Assembly: GCA_013695975.1 (NCBI GenBank)
Contig: JACCZL010000838.1
Location: forward strand, 1-14,999
Length of the DNA stretch: 14,999 nucleotides
Source: Chloroflexota bacterium
GTDB taxonomy: Bacteria; Chloroflexota; UBA6077; JACCZL01
Reading direction: 5' to 3'
How positions within the stretch are numbered: position 1 is the first letter of the stretch; every line of letters starts with the position of its first letter. Of the stretch, positions 7,380 through 14,013 are shown piece after piece. The notes under the pieces were generated by a model. That model was given only the letters and a program-made list of their open reading frames with translations, was not told where the DNA came from and did not search any database. The position numbers were made by a program, and so were the translations under genes.

Positions 7380-8150
7380 ATGGACACGCAGCGGGCTGAA
7401 GAGCTGGACGAGGCGCAAGCATCGACGGAGCCGCAAGGTATCCGCGCTGTGGCGAGCCATCGGTCGTCCATGGCCGACCAGCGGGAGATGATCGGCATCT
7501 CGCGCGCGGCGGTGCATGAGCTTCGCACGCCGCTGACCGCGATTCATGGTTATGCGCAGCTCCTCCGACGCGGATTGAGCGATCCGGCGGTCGCGCAGCG
7601 CGCCCTCGACGTGATCCTTCGCGAAACCACTCGACTGTCGGGGTTGCTGGGAGACCTCTCCGAAGTTGCCGAGCTCGATTCGGCGTCCTTCTACAGCGAT
7701 CCGGTCGAGGCCGATCTGATAGCGGTCGCCCGCGCCGCGGCGGATCAGGCTCGTGGGCTGGACGGCAGGCACGACCTCCGCGTGGTGGATGGCAGCGCGC
7801 TGGTGGCGCGCCTGGATCCCCGTCGGGTCGCCCAGATCCTGGCGCACTTGCTGAGTAACGCGCTTGGCTACACTCCCGAGGGCGGGCAGGTGACGATCCA
7901 GGTCAAGCGCGGCCCCGACGGCGTCCACATCGCCGTTTCGGACACCGGGATGGGCACCAACAGCCAGGAGGCGGAGCGAATCTACGATCGTTATTACCGG
8001 GGCCGCGACGCCGAGCGGAGTAGCGCCCGGGGCCTGGGGCTCGGCCTGTACATCGTCCGCGAGATCGTCCGGCGCTCGGGCGGCCGAGTGTGGCACGAAC
8101 CGGGTGAGGGCGGGGGAACGACGTTCCACGTCACGCTGCCTGAGCTGTAG
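7380..8150 (+). CDS. Soluble orphan sensor histidine kinase
   Basis: About 256 residues from the ATG at 7380; a GTG-rich frame runs 132 nt further upstream but has no conserved sequence. After about 40 residues of charged N-terminus comes a HisKA domain with HELRTPLTAIHGYAQLL (phospho-acceptor His). HATPase_c follows, with the N box LAHLLSNALGYTPEGG, the G1 box SDTGMG and the G2 box GLGLGLYIVREIV, ending in TFHVTLPEL. There is no membrane helix and no PAS, GAF or other sensor domain, so input must come from a partner or a very short N-terminus. No response regulator is adjacent. In the G1 region the usual Gly-Ile is followed by an atypical Thr-Asn-Ser run. The gene is divergent from the dynamin operon, so shared control is possible. 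The start codon is the least certain part. Confidence 0.85.
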   Translation: MDTQRAEELDEAQASTEPQGIRAVASHRSSMADQREMIGISRAAVHELRTPLTAIHGYAQLLRRGLSDPAVAQRALDVILRETTRLSGLLGDLSEVAELDSASFYSDPVEADLIAVARAAADQARGLDGRHDLRVVDGSALVARLDPRRVAQILAHLLSNALGYTPEGGQVTIQVKRGPDGVHIAVSDTGMGTNSQEAERIYDRYYRGRDAERSSARGLGLGLYIVREIVRRSGGRVWHEPGEGGGTTFHVTLPEL

Positions 8151-8178
8151 GTGGATGAGCGCCCGCGGAAGGGGCGGG

Positions 8179-8385
8179 TCACTGCAGCAGCAGCTCAAAG
8201 TTTACGCGGTCGCGACGCCCGGCGAGCCGGTCGATCAGGTATTTGACCACCTCGTACGCGTCCTCGCCGAGTCGTAGTGCGAGCAACGTGCCGAGCACCA
8301 GCCCGACGACGACGCCGACGCTCATGCCGATCCCAAAGAACTGTCCCGGATGAAGTCCGTGCTGGCGACGCAACGAGAGGTTCAT
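8179..8385 (-). CDS. Small single-helix membrane protein coupled to rsfS
   Basis: A 68-residue protein from the ATG at 8385, whose ATGA overlaps the rsfS stop, indicating translational coupling. It has a short basic N-terminus (MNLSLRRQ), one clear membrane helix (about residues 15-36, glycine-rich GIGMSVGVVVGLVLGTLL) and a charged C-terminus of about 30 residues (EDAYEVVKYLIDRLAGRR). No family was recognised; it resembles small YtxH-like or glycine-zipper membrane proteins only in general form. A longer in-frame extension is open upstream but overlaps rsfS and is Arg-rich noise. It ends 28 bp from the convergent kinase stop; that gap holds only a 5-bp GC-rich stem without a T-run. Confidence 0.7.
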   Translation of the reverse strand: MNLSLRRQHGLHPGQFFGIGMSVGVVVGLVLGTLLALRLGEDAYEVVKYLIDRLAGRRDRVNFELLLQ

Positions 8386-8729
8386 TGCACGCGCACCAGG
8401 GGCACGGCTCCGGACCAGAGGTCGTCGAGCTCGTAAAACTCGCGCTGGGCGTTGGCGAAGACGTGAGCGACCACATCGCCGTAGTCGAGCAAGACCCATC
8501 CAGAGCTTGCCTGACCCTCGACGCGGAGCGGACGCACCTGGTGCTCGTTCCGTAGGCCGGCCAGGATGTCGCGCACGACCGCGCTAACCTGACGCTCGCT
8601 GGCCGCGCTGCAGAGGACAAAATAATCGGCGACCGAAGAAAGCTGCCGGATGTCTAGCAGCACAATGTCACTAGCCTGCTTATCCGAGGCGATGTCGACG
8701 ATCAGTTTTGCGAGCGCTTGCGCGTCCAG
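8382..8729 (-). CDS. rsfS: Ribosomal silencing factor RsfS (Iojap/YbeB)
   Basis: RsfS binds ribosomal protein uL14 and blocks subunit joining when nutrients are short. The family pattern is clear: DIVLLDIRQLSSVADYFVLCSAASERQV, then GWVLLDYGDVVAHVF and YELDDLW near the end. Homologues begin with a helix ending in VDIASDKQASDI, and that segment is encoded here upstream of the first GTG (8663), which would cut it off. No ATG, GTG or TTG lies in frame nearby. The best candidate is CTG at 8729, giving 115 residues with the normal N-terminus (LDAQALAKLIVD) and GGTGG 10 nt upstream. A TATACT -10-like hexamer at 8772-8767 (minus strand) puts the transcript start close to this codon and excludes starts further upstream. 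It is followed by the small membrane protein (ATGA overlap) and diverges from the GT87-like gene. Confidence 0.85.
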   Translation of the reverse strand: MDAQALAKLIVDIASDKQASDIVLLDIRQLSSVADYFVLCSAASERQVSAVVRDILAGLRNEHQVRPLRVEGQASSGWVLLDYGDVVAHVFANAQREFYELDDLWSGAVPLVRVQ

Positions 8730-8766
8730 TGACCCCGTACCACCGTGGGCGAGAGATTCCGTGGCG

Positions 8767-8772
8767 AGTATA
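8767..8772 (-). promoter_or_regulatory. Possible -10 element of the rsfS promoter
   Basis: TATACT on the minus strand matches the -10 consensus at five of six positions and lies about 37 nt before the proposed CTG start of rsfS. No good -35 was found 16-18 bp upstream; an ACGACA lies 20 bp away. The call rests on the -10 alone. Confidence 0.35.
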
Positions 8773-8815
8773 CCACACCCGTGACGCGTCCTTGTCGTGG
8801 GCTCGCACGGCGACT

Positions 8816-10006
8816 ATGATCCGCCCGAGGCAGTCTAGAGTGGGTCGCGCGGATAGGCGGTCGGGAATCCTGCTGACCGCTTTGGGTGTCGTCCTGGCGG
8901 GCCTCGCGCTCGTCTCGGCCCTCGATCCGGACCATCCGCCCGGCAGCGTGGAGGGGAACGACTTCGTGGTTTTCTACGAAGGCGCTCGGGGGTACACTCT
9001 CACTGGCAATCCGTACGGCGCGGGGTTCGTCAGTCCAGCGCCGTTTGCTTTCCTGCTGGTGCCCCTGGTCACGCTGACCCCGACGGCCGCCGCGTCCGTC
9101 TGGCTCGGCCTCAGCGTCGCCGCCCTGACTGCCATCGCCGCCGCCTCGCCGTGGCTCGCTGCCATTCCCCGCTGGCCCGTGGGTGTCCTGCCGCTGGCTG
9201 GGCTGCTCTGCCTCTGGCCGGCGAGCGCGTATGGCTTGCTCCTCGGGCAGAGCTCGGCAGCCGTCGGGCTCTGCGCCACGCTCGCCGTCGCGGCCGCGCG
9301 AGGGCGGCCGGCAGTTGCGGGCGCCCTGCTGGGCTTCGCGGTGGTCGCCAAACCGCATCTAGTCGTGCTGCTCGCGGCCGGCCTCGCCTGCCAGGAGTGG
9401 CGGGACCGCCGCCGATGCGATCTCGCCAGGGCACTCCTCGTCACGGGCATCGGTCTGGTCGGCGCCACCGCGCTGTACTCCCGCCGCTGGATCGAAGTCC
9501 TCAGCCGCGAGCTTCCCACGAGCTGGAACTATTGGGGGTCGACCATCGGCTCCAACGTCTTCTTGAGCGCTGCCCTCGAGGACCGAACAGCCGGCTGGTT
9601 TGTCTGGGCGTCGCTCGCCGCCGCGCTCCTTGTTGGCGTCGCCGTGTGGTGGTGGCGGGATGCGCCGGCCGTCGAGCCGTTCGCCGGCGCCCTGCTGGCG
9701 GCATCGCTGCTGGTCACGCCCTACGCCTATCCGCATGACTACGTCCTGCTGGCGCTTCCGCTGGTCTGGGTGGCAGGCCGGCTGTGGGAGCTCGCCCGAG
9801 GGCTAGGGCCAGTCCTGGTCGTGGGCCTGGGAGGGCTGGCGTGGTTCGTACCGCGGCCCGCCCTCTACGACGACGAGCGATTTGGCGCGCTCTTGCTGCC
9901 GGCCGTGTTGCTGGCGCTGATCGTCGGTCTGTGGGCGCGCCAGGAACGCACGCAGACCGTGGGACCGAGTGACGCTCAGCGCCCTGCTCGTACGCAACCC
10001 CGCTGA
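8816..10006 (+). CDS. GT87/DUF2029-like mannosyltransferase
   Basis: About 396 residues from the ATG at 8816, with 9-11 hydrophobic segments. DUF2029/GT87 features are present: an acidic residue after the first helix (EGNDFVVFYEGA), NPYG, a PFAFLLVPL helix, LLLGQSSAAVGL, FAVVAKPHLVVLL, and TPYAYPHDYVLLALP near the end. The family includes PimE-type enzymes that move mannose from polyprenyl-phosphate-mannose to lipids or glycans on the outer face of the membrane. An in-frame start at 8708 would overlap the rsfS coding start and adds unconserved residues, so I prefer 8816. It is followed 23 nt downstream by a small membrane protein gene. With manC nearby, mannose transfer is plausible, but substrate and acceptor are inferred. 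Confidence 0.8.
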   Translation: MIRPRQSRVGRADRRSGILLTALGVVLAGLALVSALDPDHPPGSVEGNDFVVFYEGARGYTLTGNPYGAGFVSPAPFAFLLVPLVTLTPTAAASVWLGLSVAALTAIAAASPWLAAIPRWPVGVLPLAGLLCLWPASAYGLLLGQSSAAVGLCATLAVAAARGRPAVAGALLGFAVVAKPHLVVLLAAGLACQEWRDRRRCDLARALLVTGIGLVGATALYSRRWIEVLSRELPTSWNYWGSTIGSNVFLSAALEDRTAGWFVWASLAAALLVGVAVWWWRDAPAVEPFAGALLAASLLVTPYAYPHDYVLLALPLVWVAGRLWELARGLGPVLVVGLGGLAWFVPRPALYDDERFGALLLPAVLLALIVGLWARQERTQTVGPSDAQRPARTQPR

Positions 10007-10029
10007 TGGCGTCGTGAGCGACGGCTAGC

Positions 10030-10374
10030 GTGGCGATTCTGGGGCTGTTCGATCACGTCGGGCTCGGGGGCTTGAGCGCGGCGTTGGCGCTCTACCTCGT
10101 CTCGCTGGGTCGTTCCTGCCTCGCCGCGGAGGGCGCCCGTTGGCCGCGGCTGGCGCTGGCCGGTACGTTGTTCCTGCTGGCTCTGGATGTCCAGGGCGCG
10201 GCGCTGCTGCTGCTGCTCGGACCCGACGGCACCCAGGACGGCTTACTCCGCGGTGACGTGCGTCTGCGCAACGCGCTGGGCGTGGCACTCGCGGGGGCCT
10301 GCTGGGTCACGGCGCTCATCCGGTCCCAGTGTCGTCGCGACCGCGGGGCCGTGGTACACTCGGACCAGTCGTGA
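10030..10374 (+). CDS. Small three-helix membrane protein, unknown function
   Basis: A 114-residue protein with GTG start and three hydrophobic segments (about residues 10-27, 40-62 and 80-97), basic residues in the connecting loops and a polar tail. No family was recognised. The start is supported mainly by position: it begins 23 nt after the GT87-like gene, and its TGA stop overlaps the GTG of the next gene (GTGA). No strong ribosome-binding site is seen. Co-transcription with the glycosyltransferase suggests an accessory membrane role, but nothing in the sequence shows one. Confidence 0.55.
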   Translation: MAILGLFDHVGLGGLSAALALYLVSLGRSCLAAEGARWPRLALAGTLFLLALDVQGAALLLLLGPDGTQDGLLRGDVRLRNALGVALAGACWVTALIRSQCRRDRGAVVHSDQS

Positions 10375-10916
10375 GCATGCGTCCGCGCTGGGCTACGATC
10401 CTGGCCTTCATTCTCGGCGCGATCCTCGGCCCGGCCGTCCTGCTAATGGTCCAGGCGCTGAGCGCGCCGCGAGCCGAGTCAATCGGTCCGAGGATCTCCG
10501 CCGCCAGCGGACAGGATCTGGTCCTAACCTTGCAGGAGCCTTACCTTAGCAGTCTGGCGCAGCAGCGGCTGGCGGTTGTCCAGGGGCCAGTCCGGCTGGA
10601 GAACCCGCGGATCGACGTTATGCCAGGCGAGCGCCTGGTGCTGATCGCCGAGGTGCCGTTCATGGGTCAGCGGTTCGAGGCATCGGCGCTGATGGCGGTC
10701 GGCGTGGTGGACCGGCTGGTGCGCTTGGACGCTCGTGAAGTCATGCTCGGGTCGCTGGTCCTCCCGATCGACATCGACGCTCTCCTCACCCAGCCGATCA
10801 ACCGTGAGCTGGCCCAGATGGCTCGGGACGGCCAGCTCGATGTCGTCGAGGTGACGACCAGCGACGATCGCATGACGGTACGTCTGTCACCCCGTGGCTC
10901 AGCGCCGCCGAGCTAG
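10371..10916 (+). CDS. Membrane-anchored putative lipid-binding protein (DUF2993/YpmS-like)
   Basis: A 181-residue protein. An N-terminal helix (about residues 7-29, LAFILGAILGPAVLLMVQAL) acts as uncleaved signal or anchor, placing the rest outside the membrane. The following region alternates beta-like segments (DLVLTLQEPYL, PRIDVMPGERLVLIAEVP, EASALMAVGVVDRLVRL) and ends in a VTTSDDRMTVRL strand. This resembles the DUF2993/LmeA or YpmS-type folds that hold lipids in a tubular cavity. The match is by overall form, not a signature motif. I chose the GTG at 10371 because it overlaps the previous stop as GTGA; ATG 10377 is the next option. Gene order suggests envelope lipid or glycan work with the GT87-like enzyme. 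Confidence 0.6.
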   Translation: MSMRPRWATILAFILGAILGPAVLLMVQALSAPRAESIGPRISAASGQDLVLTLQEPYLSSLAQQRLAVVQGPVRLENPRIDVMPGERLVLIAEVPFMGQRFEASALMAVGVVDRLVRLDAREVMLGSLVLPIDIDALLTQPINRELAQMARDGQLDVVEVTTSDDRMTVRLSPRGSAPPS

Positions 10917-10958
10917 CCCGAGCGCTCAAAGCCGCCCCGTGCGCGCGGTGTTTCGTGC

Positions 10959-10988
10959 TTGTCAGGCCCTCGCTGTCGGTCGTATCAT
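10959..10988 (+). promoter_or_regulatory. Sigma-70-type promoter before the pyrG leader
   Basis: TTGTCA (10959-10964) and TATCAT (10983-10988) are separated by 18 bp, and each matches the consensus at five of six positions. The expected transcript start is near 10995-10997. An inverted CATGA/TCATG pair at 10986-10997 overlaps the -10 and start point and could be an operator, though it is short. Confidence 0.6.
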
Positions 10989-11017
10989 GATCTCATGCAC
11001 GGACAAGGCGGCAGCCC

Positions 11018-11080
11018 ATGAGGGTAGGGGTCGGGTGTAAGCAGCCATCCCCGCACCCCCGAACAGCGCAGCGACTCTAG
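11018..11080 (+). CDS. Possible 20-codon leader peptide
   Basis: ATG at 11018 is preceded by AAGG at 9 nt, and the frame ends at TAG just 7 nt before the terminator stem. The peptide begins MRVGVGCKQP and has no run of one amino acid, so it does not look like an amino-acid attenuator. Ribosomes on it would open the GGGTAGGGG stem and could affect the terminator. It may be chance, since short frames are common in GC-rich DNA. Confidence 0.25.
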   Translation: MRVGVGCKQPSPHPRTAQRL

Positions 11081-11087
11081 CGACCGA

Positions 11088-11118
11088 CCGGCGCCCCCAG
11101 CAGGGGCGCCGGTTTTTT
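11088..11118 (+). terminator. Strong intrinsic terminator upstream of pyrG
   Basis: A perfect 10-bp stem, CCGGCGCCCC (11088-11097) with GGGGCGCCGG (11103-11112), has a 5-nt loop (CAGCA) and is followed by six T. It is the clearest terminator in the window. Its position between a promoter and pyrG, with no recognised gene in between, points to attenuation or a small RNA. Confidence 0.85.
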
Positions 11119-11143
11119 GTTGAAATCAGCTCGGAGGGAAGGC

Positions 11144-12841
11144 GTGGCTAAGTACATCTTCGTCAGCGGTGGCGTCGTTTCGTCAGTCGGGAAGGGCATA
11201 ACCGTTGCCTCGCTCGGGCGTCTGCTCAAGAGTCGGGGGATTTCCGTCTCGATCCTGAAGCTCGACCCCTACATCAACGTGGATCCTGGCACGATGAGCC
11301 CCTACCAGCACGGCGAGGTGTTTGTCACCGACGATGGGGCTGAGACCGACCTGGACCTGGGGCACTACGAGCGGTTCATCGACGCCAACCTGACCCGCGC
11401 CAGCAACGTGACCACGGGCGGGATCTACTCGGGGGTCATCGGCCGCGAGCGCCGCGGCGACTTTCTGGGCGGCACGATCCAGGTCGTCCCGCACATCACC
11501 AACGAGATCAAGGACCGCGTTGGACGAGTCGCAAAGCAGACCGGGGCCGAGGTCGTCATCGTCGAGGTCGGCGGGACGGTCGGCGACATCGAGTGCTTAC
11601 CGTTCCTCGAGGCCATTCGCCAGATGCACCGCGAGCTTGGGCGTGACGAAACCCTGTACATCCACGTGACCCTTTTGCCGTTCGTCGGTCCGACCAAGGA
11701 GCTCAAGACCAAGCCGACCCAGCACAGCGTCAAGGAGCTGCGGAGCATCGGAATCCAGCCCGACGTCATCGTCGCCCGCTCCGACTATCCGGTGCCCGAC
11801 GAGCTGAAGGAAAAGATCGCCCTCTTTTGTGACGTCGAGAGTCGGGCTGTGATCCCGCTGGAGACGGCGACGACGATCTACGAGGTGCCCTTGACACTCG
11901 AAGCGGCGGGGCTCGGCGACTTCGTCGTCGAGCGCTTGAGCCTGGCGGCCAGCGCGCCGGAGCTGGCCAGTTGGCGCGACCTCGTAACGCGCGCCAAGAC
12001 CGTCAGCGATGAGCTCACCATCGCCGTCGTCGGCAAGTACATGGACCTCGAGGACGCTTATATCAGCGTCCGGGAGTCGCTCTACCACGCTGGCTGGCGC
12101 CACGACGCGCGACCGCGGATCGCCTGGATCGACTCGCAGCGGCTCGAGGAAGAGGACCCCGAGGCGGTCCTGGGCGGCTTCGACGGGATCGTAGTGCCCG
12201 GCGGCTTCGGCCACCGCGGCGTCGAGGGGATGGTGCGAGCCGCCCGCTTCGCGCGCGAGCGACGCGTCCCGTACCTCGGACTCTGCCTCGGGATGCAGGT
12301 GCTCGTCATCGAGTTTGCTCGCCACGTGTTCGGGTCCGACGAGCCCAATAGCACCGAGTTCGACCTGTTCACTCGCTATCCAGTGATCGACCTGCTGCCT
12401 GAGCAGAAGGACGTCTCTGACAAGGGTGGGACGATGCGGCTCGGGGTCTATCCCTGCCAGCTCACGCCGGGCTCGCTCGCCGCGACGGCATATGGCGAAG
12501 CGATCGTCTTCGAGCGCCACCGCCATCGCTTCGAGTTCAACAACGATTTTCGGCAGCCGCTCGTCGGGGCAGGGCTCTGCCTGAGCGGGTTGTCGCCGGA
12601 CGGCCGCCTGGTCGAGATCGCCGAGCTGGTCGACCATCCCTGGATGCTCGGGACGCAGTTCCATCCGGAGTTTAAGTCGCGGCCGAACCGCCCACACCCG
12701 CTCTTCGACCAGTTCGTCCACGCCGCCAAAGTGCGACGGCAAGAGCTCGAGACGCCGCGACCGATCGTGGCGGCTCAGCCGGTCGGAGCAGCCGGGGGTG
12801 TGGTAGCATCTCGGGGGGGCCGCGAAGTGGCGGCCCCCTAA
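11144..12841 (+). CDS. pyrG: CTP synthase
   Basis: A 565-residue enzyme making CTP from UTP, ATP and glutamine in the cytosol. The N-terminal synthase domain starts AKYIFVSGGVVSSVGKGIT (P-loop) and contains LKLDPYINVDPGTMSPYQHGEVFVTDDGAETDLDLGHYERF-type motifs. The glutamine amidotransferase domain has the nucleophile Cys381 in LGLCLGMQ and the His507-Pro-Glu509 dyad partners in QFHPEF. I chose the GTG at 11144 (GGAGG 6 nt upstream, conserved N-terminus) over an in-frame TTG at 11117 that lies in the terminator T-run. The last 30 or so residues are a non-conserved tail, partly encoded by a hairpin. Expression is probably controlled by the leader terminator just upstream. manC follows 59 bp downstream. 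Confidence 0.97.
   Translation: MAKYIFVSGGVVSSVGKGITVASLGRLLKSRGISVSILKLDPYINVDPGTMSPYQHGEVFVTDDGAETDLDLGHYERFIDANLTRASNVTTGGIYSGVIGRERRGDFLGGTIQVVPHITNEIKDRVGRVAKQTGAEVVIVEVGGTVGDIECLPFLEAIRQMHRELGRDETLYIHVTLLPFVGPTKELKTKPTQHSVKELRSIGIQPDVIVARSDYPVPDELKEKIALFCDVESRAVIPLETATTIYEVPLTLEAAGLGDFVVERLSLAASAPELASWRDLVTRAKTVSDELTIAVVGKYMDLEDAYISVRESLYHAGWRHDARPRIAWIDSQRLEEEDPEAVLGGFDGIVVPGGFGHRGVEGMVRAARFARERRVPYLGLCLGMQVLVIEFARHVFGSDEPNSTEFDLFTRYPVIDLLPEQKDVSDKGGTMRLGVYPCQLTPGSLAATAYGEAIVFERHRHRFEFNNDFRQPLVGAGLCLSGLSPDGRLVEIAELVDHPWMLGTQFHPEFKSRPNRPHPLFDQFVHAAKVRRQELETPRPIVAAQPVGAAGGVVASRGGREVAAP
12815..12838 (+). repeat. GC hairpin inside the 3' end of pyrG
   Basis: Arms GGGGGCCGC (12815-12823) and GCGGCCCCC (12830-12838) enclose a 6-nt loop. 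The hairpin encodes the last residues of CTP synthase and ends one base before the stop codon. There is no T-run, so efficient intrinsic termination is unlikely; it may shield the 3' end or be an inserted palindrome. Its sequence differs from the CTACGTG-flanked palindromes elsewhere in the window. Confidence 0.55.
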
Positions 12842-12900
12842 CAAGCCCGAGCGGCGCTGCTCGGCCAGGCCCGCCGGCGACGCTCCCAAGGAGTCCAGGC

Positions 12901-13989
12901 GTGCCCGAATCCCATACGTTCGTCGTCGTCCTCGCCGGCGGCAGCGGCACCAGGCTCTGGCCGCTGAGCCGGTCGCATCACCCCAAGCAGCTCCTGACGG
13001 TCCACGGCGAGCGATCGCTGCTGCAGCAGACCGTCGATCGGATCGCCCCGCTCGTTCCGCCGGAGCGGGTGCTGATCATGACCGAGCAGTCCCACGCGGA
13101 TGGCATCCGCGAGCAGCTCCCCGAGGTTCCCGCGGGCAACGTCTTTGTCGAGCCGGCCCGCCGCGGGACCGCCGGTAGCCTCGCCCTGGCGGCCGCGGAG
13201 ATCCAGCGGCGCGACGCCACGGCGGTGATGGCGTCGGTACACTCGGATGCCTTCATCACCGATGGTGATGAGTTCCGCGCGACGCTTGGGGCCGCCTTTA
13301 CGGCGGCTGACGCCACTCGCCAGCTCGTGCTGATGGGGATCGAGCCGACCAGCCCGTCGACGCAGCTTGGCTACATCGAGGCAGGCGACGCGCTGAGCGA
13401 GGTCGGCGGCTACACGGTGCGCCGAGTCGTGCGGTTCATCGAGAAGCCGGAGCTCGAGCGTGCCCGCCGTTTCGCGTCGTCTGGTCGACACTTCTGGAAT
13501 CCCGGCGTCTTCGTCTGGTGCGTCGATGTCATCCTCGAAGAGTTCGGGCACTACCAGCCCGCGATTCTCGATCGGATCTCGAAGATCGCGCCAGCGTTGG
13601 GCGGACCTGAGCAGGAGCAGGCATTGGGCGAGCTCTATCCAACGGTGCCAATCGAGACCATCGATGTCGGCATCCTCGAGAAATCCGATCGCGTGGCCGT
13701 CATCCCAGCGCGCTTCGACTGGAGCGACATCGGGAGCTGGGGCGAGCTGTTCGAGCTGCTACCTGGCGATCAGGCGGGCAACGTCGTGCGGGGGACCCAC
13801 CTGACCCTGGGCACGCGGGATAGCCTGGTATTTGCGACCTCGCGGCCCGTGGCGACCGTTGGCCTGGAAAACATGATCGTCGTCGAGACGCCGGATGCGG
13901 TCCTGGTCTGTCCCCGCGACCGGGTCCAGGACGTCAAGAAGCTGGTCGAGCGCCTCGCCCTCGATCCGGAGCACCAGGAGCTGCTGTAG
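12901..13989 (+). CDS. manC: Mannose-1-phosphate guanylyltransferase (GDP-mannose pyrophosphorylase)
   Basis: A 362-residue cytosolic enzyme making GDP-mannose from mannose-1-phosphate and GTP. The nucleotidyltransferase signature VVLAGGSGTRLWPLSR (residues 9-24) with PKQLL is complete. VRFIEKPE, FWNPGVFVW and FDWSDIGSWGEL are typical of the GMP family and contain the sugar-binding Glu-Lys and the metal-binding Asp. The length fits the single-domain form without the C-terminal phosphomannose isomerase domain. GTG start with AGGAG 7 nt upstream. It follows pyrG by 59 bp and may be co-transcribed with it. GDP-mannose would feed the polyprenyl-phosphate mannose used by the GT-C enzymes in this window. 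Its stop lies inside the palindrome shared with secF. Confidence 0.93.
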   Translation: MPESHTFVVVLAGGSGTRLWPLSRSHHPKQLLTVHGERSLLQQTVDRIAPLVPPERVLIMTEQSHADGIREQLPEVPAGNVFVEPARRGTAGSLALAAAEIQRRDATAVMASVHSDAFITDGDEFRATLGAAFTAADATRQLVLMGIEPTSPSTQLGYIEAGDALSEVGGYTVRRVVRFIEKPELERARRFASSGRHFWNPGVFVWCVDVILEEFGHYQPAILDRISKIAPALGGPEQEQALGELYPTVPIETIDVGILEKSDRVAVIPARFDWSDIGSWGELFELLPGDQAGNVVRGTHLTLGTRDSLVFATSRPVATVGLENMIVVETPDAVLVCPRDRVQDVKKLVERLALDPEHQELL

Positions 13990-14013
13990 GGGCGCGATTC
14001 ATCGCGCCCCTAC
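13986..14013. repeat. Perfect palindrome between convergent manC and secF, copy 2
   Basis: Arms GTAGGGGCGCGAT (13986-13998) and ATCGCGCCCCTAC (14001-14013) are perfect 13-bp inverted copies with a TC spacer, followed by GTG. The arms supply the TAG stop of manC (13987-13989) and, on the other strand, the TAG stop of secF (14010-14012). It shares CGCCCCTACGTG with the palindrome at 11-36. It would fold in either transcript and is probably a REP-like element acting as a bidirectional 3' end, though it lacks T-runs. Confidence 0.75.

Larger units (their letters stand above)
10995..11118 (+). ncRNA. Structured pyrG leader or independent small RNA
   Basis: A transcript from the promoter just upstream would run about 120 nt to a strong intrinsic terminator 25 bp before pyrG. 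A stem is visible: GGGTAGGGG (11022-11030) pairs with CCCCGCACCC (11050-11059) around a small internal loop, enclosing an apical region with GTAAGCAGCC. GGTCGG (11029-11034) can instead pair with CCGACC (11084-11089), which takes in the first bases of the terminator stem; this may give a weak antiterminator. pyrG of other bacteria is controlled by CTP-sensitive attenuation at a leader terminator, so attenuation is reasonable, but the G-C run at the transcript start used by Bacillus is absent. The apical part faintly recalls the SRP RNA core but lacks the GGAA tetraloop helix. Confidence 0.45.

Noticed and set aside
8151..8178. CGCCC/GGGCG stem between the kinase and the small membrane protein gene as terminator
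   Set aside because: Only 5 bp and no T-run on either strand.
7197..8198. 333-residue minus-strand open frame
   Set aside because: Antisense to the histidine kinase, whose motifs are complete.
11020..11060. Resemblance of GGTCGGGTGTAAGCAGCC to the SRP RNA core
   Set aside because: The GGAA tetraloop and the UCC/GGA helix that SRP54 recognises are missing, so I do not call SRP RNA.
11597..12889. 430-residue minus-strand open frame
   Set aside because: Antisense to pyrG, which is certain; no recognisable domain.
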